NCBI GenBank assembly: GCA_035539855.1
Contig: DATLHO010000185.1
Span: 1-8,458, forward strand
Origin: DATLHO01 sp035539855
Lineage (GTDB): Bacteria; Bacteroidota; Ignavibacteria; OLB7
Direction of reading: 5' to 3'
DNA: 8,458 bases
Part shown: positions 5,649-8,458 of the stretch, in pieces
Layout: each line of letters opens with the position of its first letter
How positions within the stretch are numbered: position 1 is the first letter of the stretch
Program-made: the position numbers and the translations under genes
Notes under the pieces: generated by a model
What the model saw: the letters and a program-made list of their open reading frames with translations, nothing else
The model's database searches: none
What the model was told of the DNA's origin: nothing

Positions 5649-5872
5649 GGACATCCCGTGGTTCGATAGTGATTGATGGTCTCGACCGGAGTCGGCGCAC
5701 GGGCTCAACTTACGCAACCTCGGCAAGCTCTCGGAATCCGAGCGCCGCGACGCGGTCACCGCAATGTCACGGCGATCGGATATCTTTACTCCGCTTTCTC
5801 CCCCCGTTGGTCCCGTGTCAGAGGTCGACACGACCAGTCTTCGGCACCCCATACAATCTTCCGGGAGGTCCC
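5649..5872. other. Divergent intergenic region
   Basis: This 224-base spacer should hold promoters for transaldolase (minus) and for the large secreted protein (plus). I found no clear consensus -35/-10 pair on either strand. The frames open through it in both directions show no recognisable protein similarity. Confidence 0.5.
5863..5868 (+). promoter_or_regulatory. Ribosome binding site GGGAGG that fixes the next start
   Basis: GGGAGG ends four bases before the ATG at 5873. The spacing is a little short but the match is strong, and the start is immediately followed by a signal peptide. It settles the start within a frame that is open for about 200 bases upstream. Confidence 0.75.
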
Positions 5873-8299
5873 ATGCTTTCTCCGAGACGACGTACCGGCC
5901 GCGCGCTGCGCGCCGCGTTGTTCGCGCTCGCCGCCGTGCTCATCGGCTCCGTCGCGCCGATCGCGGCCCAGCCGCTGCAATACGAATTCAGCCACGGCGC
6001 CGGCGAGCCCACCGACATGACCGACGCCACCGTCCTGCTCATCGATGTCGCGTGGTACGATGACGTCACCACGGGCATGCAGGAGATCGGATTCCCCTTT
6101 GTCTTCCAGGGGGTCAGCTACACCGAGTTCTCCGCCAACTCCAACGGCATGCTCAAGCTCGGTCCGGTCGAGGTCGGCTACGACTACTATAACGAGCTCT
6201 CGAACGCCGGCGACAACTATCCGCTGCTGGTCAACTGGTGGGACGATCTCGTCCTCGACGGCGATCCGGTCGGCGTCAACGGCGGCGACGCCGGGATGTC
6301 GATGAAGGTCACCGGCGCGCCGGGAAGCCGCGTGCTGACGGTCGAGTGGCGGGCCAGGCCGTTCGGTTACAGCGAGCCGCCGACCGAGGAGGGAGAGGAG
6401 GGCGCCGGCGAGCTCGGCGAGATTCCCTTCACGTTCCAGGCCCGACTGTATGAGGGGACGAACGTCATCGAGTACGTCTACGTCGGGATGAGCACGCTGT
6501 ATCCGACGTCGGGATCGATCGGCATCGCGACGGCGACGGACAACTTCATGAGCGTCACGCCGGGCATGGGCTCGCCGCTGTCGGGTCCGACCGTCAGCCG
6601 GTTCGTGGCCAACGACACGATCAACCTGATGGCCGACGAGAACCGCCTGCCGGCCGGGACGATCTACCGGTTCACGCCGTTCGCGTCGGTCTCGTTCACG
6701 TCGAACGGCGTCGGCATCGCGCCCGGCTCGGCGCTGTTCACGCTGATGCAGAACTGCGTCGGCGGCGCGGTGAGCGTTCCGCTGACCGTCTGGAACACGG
6801 GCGTCTTCGACGTGGAGCTCGACGCCCTCGACATCTTCGCGGTCGATTCGACCGACGTGCAGGGATCGCTCCTGCTCGCGCGCGACGGGGCAGGACGTCC
6901 GATTCCGTCGAGCGACTACGTCGTCAGCGACTCGCCGGGCGTCGCGCCGATCGGCGCCAACGTGCCGGCCAGCTTCCCCACGACGCTCGCGCCGGGCGAG
7001 CAGCGGACGTACTACGTGACGTTCGTCGGAGGGTACCCGGGCCGGCGCCTCGCGCGCCTGTTCCTGCGGACCAACTCGACGACGTTTGCGAGCGCCGACA
7101 CGACGAACGTCTCGCCGGCGGAGATGACCCCGGGCCTGCTCGCGGTCGACCTCGTCGCCCAGGCGATCGGCTCCGGCCTGGCGCGCGACCTCTCCGGCCG
7201 CCGCCTGCGCACGGTGGTCTTCGCCGATACGCGCGCGGGGGACACGACGATCCAGACGTACACGATCGTGAACTCCGGAGCCTGCGACCTGCGGATCAAC
7301 CGCCGCCGGCTGCGGATCTTCTCGGGCGACGTCAACGAGTACCGTCTGCTGTCGGTGCTGCCGGGCGTTCCGGTCGACGCGACGAGCGACGACTACGTGA
7401 TCGCCCCGGGCGATTCCGGGACGCTGACGATCGCGTTCATGCCGGTGCGCTCGGGGACGCGACTGGCGACGATCTTCATGCAGACCAACGATTCGACGCT
7501 GGGGATCGCCGGCATCACCGAGCGTGGCTCGTACTACCTCGACCTGCACGGCCGCGGCCGCGCGGGGCTCGACGCGCGTGACCTGACGCTGCGACCGGTG
7601 GTCATCGGCGGCTTCACCAACGGCATCGTCGAGCTCGAGAACACGTCGATCACGTCGGTCGACATCGCGTCGATCAGCTTCTCGGGACTGGACTCGGCCG
7701 ACTTCACGGCCGACGCGATCGCGGCCTGGCCGGCGCTGCCGGCGCGGATCATCCCGGGACAGAAGCTGCTTCTGGGCGTCCGACTGACGCCCGAGGCCGG
7801 CTCGAGCGCCGGGGCGCGCCGCACGACGATGGTGGTGGTGACGACGACCGGAGACACGATCCGGATCGTGATCCGCTCCGAGGCCGGCACGCAGTCGCTG
7901 GTGGTCTCGCCGACGAGCATCTTCGACGACGTCACGATCGTCGCCGGAGCGAGCGCGCGCCGCACCGTGATGATCGCGAACACGGGCACGCTGCCGGTGC
8001 GCCTGACGAGCGTCGTGATCACGGGCGCCGACGCGGCGAACTACCGCATGGGTCCCCTGCCGCGGATGGATCTGGAGCCGGGGCAGACGGAGTTCCTGGA
8101 GATCACGTTCGCACCGCAGACCGTCGGCCAGAGCACGGCGCAGCTCGAAGTCTCGAGCAACGCCGGCCCGACTCAGGTGGTCCAGCTCGGCGGCACGTCG
8201 CTCCGGATCCGCCGCGACCCGATCGACCCGACCCGCATCGCACCGCCCGGCACCGGCGACCCGACGCCCGAGCTGCTCGAGCACCCGACCCTGCGCTGA
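5873..8299 (+). CDS. Large secreted protein with choice-of-anchor-D (Ig-like) repeats
   Basis: The 808-residue product starts with an export signal: basic 'SPRRRTGR', a hydrophobic core at 11-31 and a likely cut after 'PIAAQ'. Residues 34-270 form a beta-rich globular region with 'IGFPFVFQGVSYTEFSANSN' and 'GSIGIAT', resembling the N-terminal modules of large Bacteroidota/Chlorobi surface proteins. From about 272 to 775 there are four Ig-like units: roughly 272-433, 440-562, 565-670 and 675-777. The last is the clearest choice-of-anchor-D/ASPM-SPD-2-Hydin type: 'LVVSPTSIFDDVTIVAGAS', 'VMIANTGTLPVRLTSVVITG' and 'GADAANYRM', then 'LEPGQTEFLEITFAPQTVG'. Such domains support adhesion or surface structure; no enzyme motif is seen. 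The C-terminus is a Pro-rich tail ending 'LLEHPTLR', with no obvious type IX sorting domain or membrane anchor. The gene stands alone, divergent from tal, and ends before a strong terminator. Confidence 0.85.
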   Translation: MLSPRRRTGRALRAALFALAAVLIGSVAPIAAQPLQYEFSHGAGEPTDMTDATVLLIDVAWYDDVTTGMQEIGFPFVFQGVSYTEFSANSNGMLKLGPVEVGYDYYNELSNAGDNYPLLVNWWDDLVLDGDPVGVNGGDAGMSMKVTGAPGSRVLTVEWRARPFGYSEPPTEEGEEGAGELGEIPFTFQARLYEGTNVIEYVYVGMSTLYPTSGSIGIATATDNFMSVTPGMGSPLSGPTVSRFVANDTINLMADENRLPAGTIYRFTPFASVSFTSNGVGIAPGSALFTLMQNCVGGAVSVPLTVWNTGVFDVELDALDIFAVDSTDVQGSLLLARDGAGRPIPSSDYVVSDSPGVAPIGANVPASFPTTLAPGEQRTYYVTFVGGYPGRRLARLFLRTNSTTFASADTTNVSPAEMTPGLLAVDLVAQAIGSGLARDLSGRRLRTVVFADTRAGDTTIQTYTIVNSGACDLRINRRRLRIFSGDVNEYRLLSVLPGVPVDATSDDYVIAPGDSGTLTIAFMPVRSGTRLATIFMQTNDSTLGIAGITERGSYYLDLHGRGRAGLDARDLTLRPVVIGGFTNGIVELENTSITSVDIASISFSGLDSADFTADAIAAWPALPARIIPGQKLLLGVRLTPEAGSSAGARRTTMVVVTTTGDTIRIVIRSEAGTQSLVVSPTSIFDDVTIVAGASARRTVMIANTGTLPVRLTSVVITGADAANYRMGPLPRMDLEPGQTEFLEITFAPQTVGQSTAQLEVSSNAGPTQVVQLGGTSLRIRRDPIDPTRIAPPGTGDPTPELLEHPTLR

Positions 8300-8339
8300 C
8301 CGGAAACCCCCAAATCCGACCAACGCAAACGATCCCCAA

Positions 8340-8378
8340 AGAAAAGGGAGCCCCGCCCACAGCGGGTCTCCCTTTTCT
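8340..8378 (+). terminator. Hairpin terminator (17-bp stem, 5-base loop)
   Basis: The left arm 8340-8356 (AGAAAAGGGAGCCCCGC) pairs with the right arm 8362-8378 with a single mismatch, closing a CCACA loop. The A-rich left and T-rich right edges make it a good intrinsic terminator in either direction. It lies 40 bases after the stop of the large secreted-protein gene, so it most likely ends that transcript. Confidence 0.85.
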
Positions 8379-8412
8379 GCTCCCAACTCCCTAGATTCCC
8401 CAAAAGCACCCC

Positions 8413-8458
8413 GTCCCCTCGGCCCCGCCGTGTCCCCTCGGCTCCGCCGTGTCCCCTC
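8413..8458. repeat. 19-bp tandem repeat running off the right edge
   Basis: Two full units (8413-8431 and 8432-8450) of GTCCCCTCGGCYCCGCCGT differ at one base, and a third begins at 8451 and is cut by the window edge. Each unit contains a short dyad around CGGC/GCCG. The total array length is unknown. Confidence 0.8.

Noticed and set aside
5649..5852. Longer N-terminus for transaldolase (start at 5852)
   Set aside because: The extra 68 residues have no similarity to transaldolases and would cover the divergent promoter region; the family start matches 5648-5654.
5786..8386. Very long open frame (866 codons) on the minus strand
   Set aside because: It is the antisense of the choice-of-anchor-D gene; its product is an Arg/Asp/Val-rich low-complexity string with no domain, as expected for a GC-rich shadow frame.
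8413..8458. CRISPR array
   Set aside because: The 19-bp units abut directly with no unique spacers, and no cas genes are present.
1..8458. tRNA or rRNA genes, including a tRNA attachment site for the integrase
   Set aside because: No cloverleaf or rRNA-like sequence was recognised by eye on either strand; a covariance-model scan would be needed to exclude it fully.

Overview
The window is GC-rich and densely coding. The likely source is a high-GC member of the Bacteroidota/Chlorobi/Ignavibacteria (FCB) group. That placement is an inference from three things: the choice-of-anchor-D surface protein, an integrase remnant with an N-terminal region of the style common in Bacteroidota elements, and the HNH protein of the 'VLVLNQNYEPLSVCS' type. 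No ribosomal or other marker gene fixes the taxonomy.

Left part (1-1817): the start of a tetratricopeptide-repeat (TPR) gene runs off the left edge on the minus strand. It diverges from a complete nitrilase gene on the plus strand. The roughly 270-base spacer between them holds 2.7 copies of an 18-bp tandem repeat.

Middle part (about 1750-3890): this looks like an accessory patch. The last third of a HigB-type toxin gene, reading in another frame, is joined to the 3' end of the nitrilase gene. It is followed by an apparently intact HigA-type antitoxin, then a secreted TIMP/NTR-like protein with carboxypeptidase-regulatory-like domains, and then the first 64 codons of a tyrosine-recombinase-type integrase on the minus strand, cut off abruptly. 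Upstream of the integrase are direct repeats and a nested inverted repeat. Together these suggest decayed mobile DNA.

Right part (3883-8458): a minus-strand HNH endonuclease gene has a near-consensus sigma70-type promoter and a good ribosome binding site but no ordinary start codon ahead of its conserved N-terminus. Next are a complete minus-strand transaldolase and, divergent from it, a large plus-strand secreted protein with Ig-like choice-of-anchor-D repeats. That last gene ends in a strong hairpin terminator, beyond which a 19-bp tandem repeat runs off the right edge.

The genes do not form one pathway. Nitrilase (nitrile hydrolysis) and transaldolase (pentose phosphate pathway) are housekeeping or metabolic enzymes, while the middle block is best read as remnants of a toxin-antitoxin module and an integrative element. 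I see no convincing new multi-gene system. The points most worth checking are the nitrilase/higB junction with its solitary antitoxin, and the HNH gene's missing start codon.
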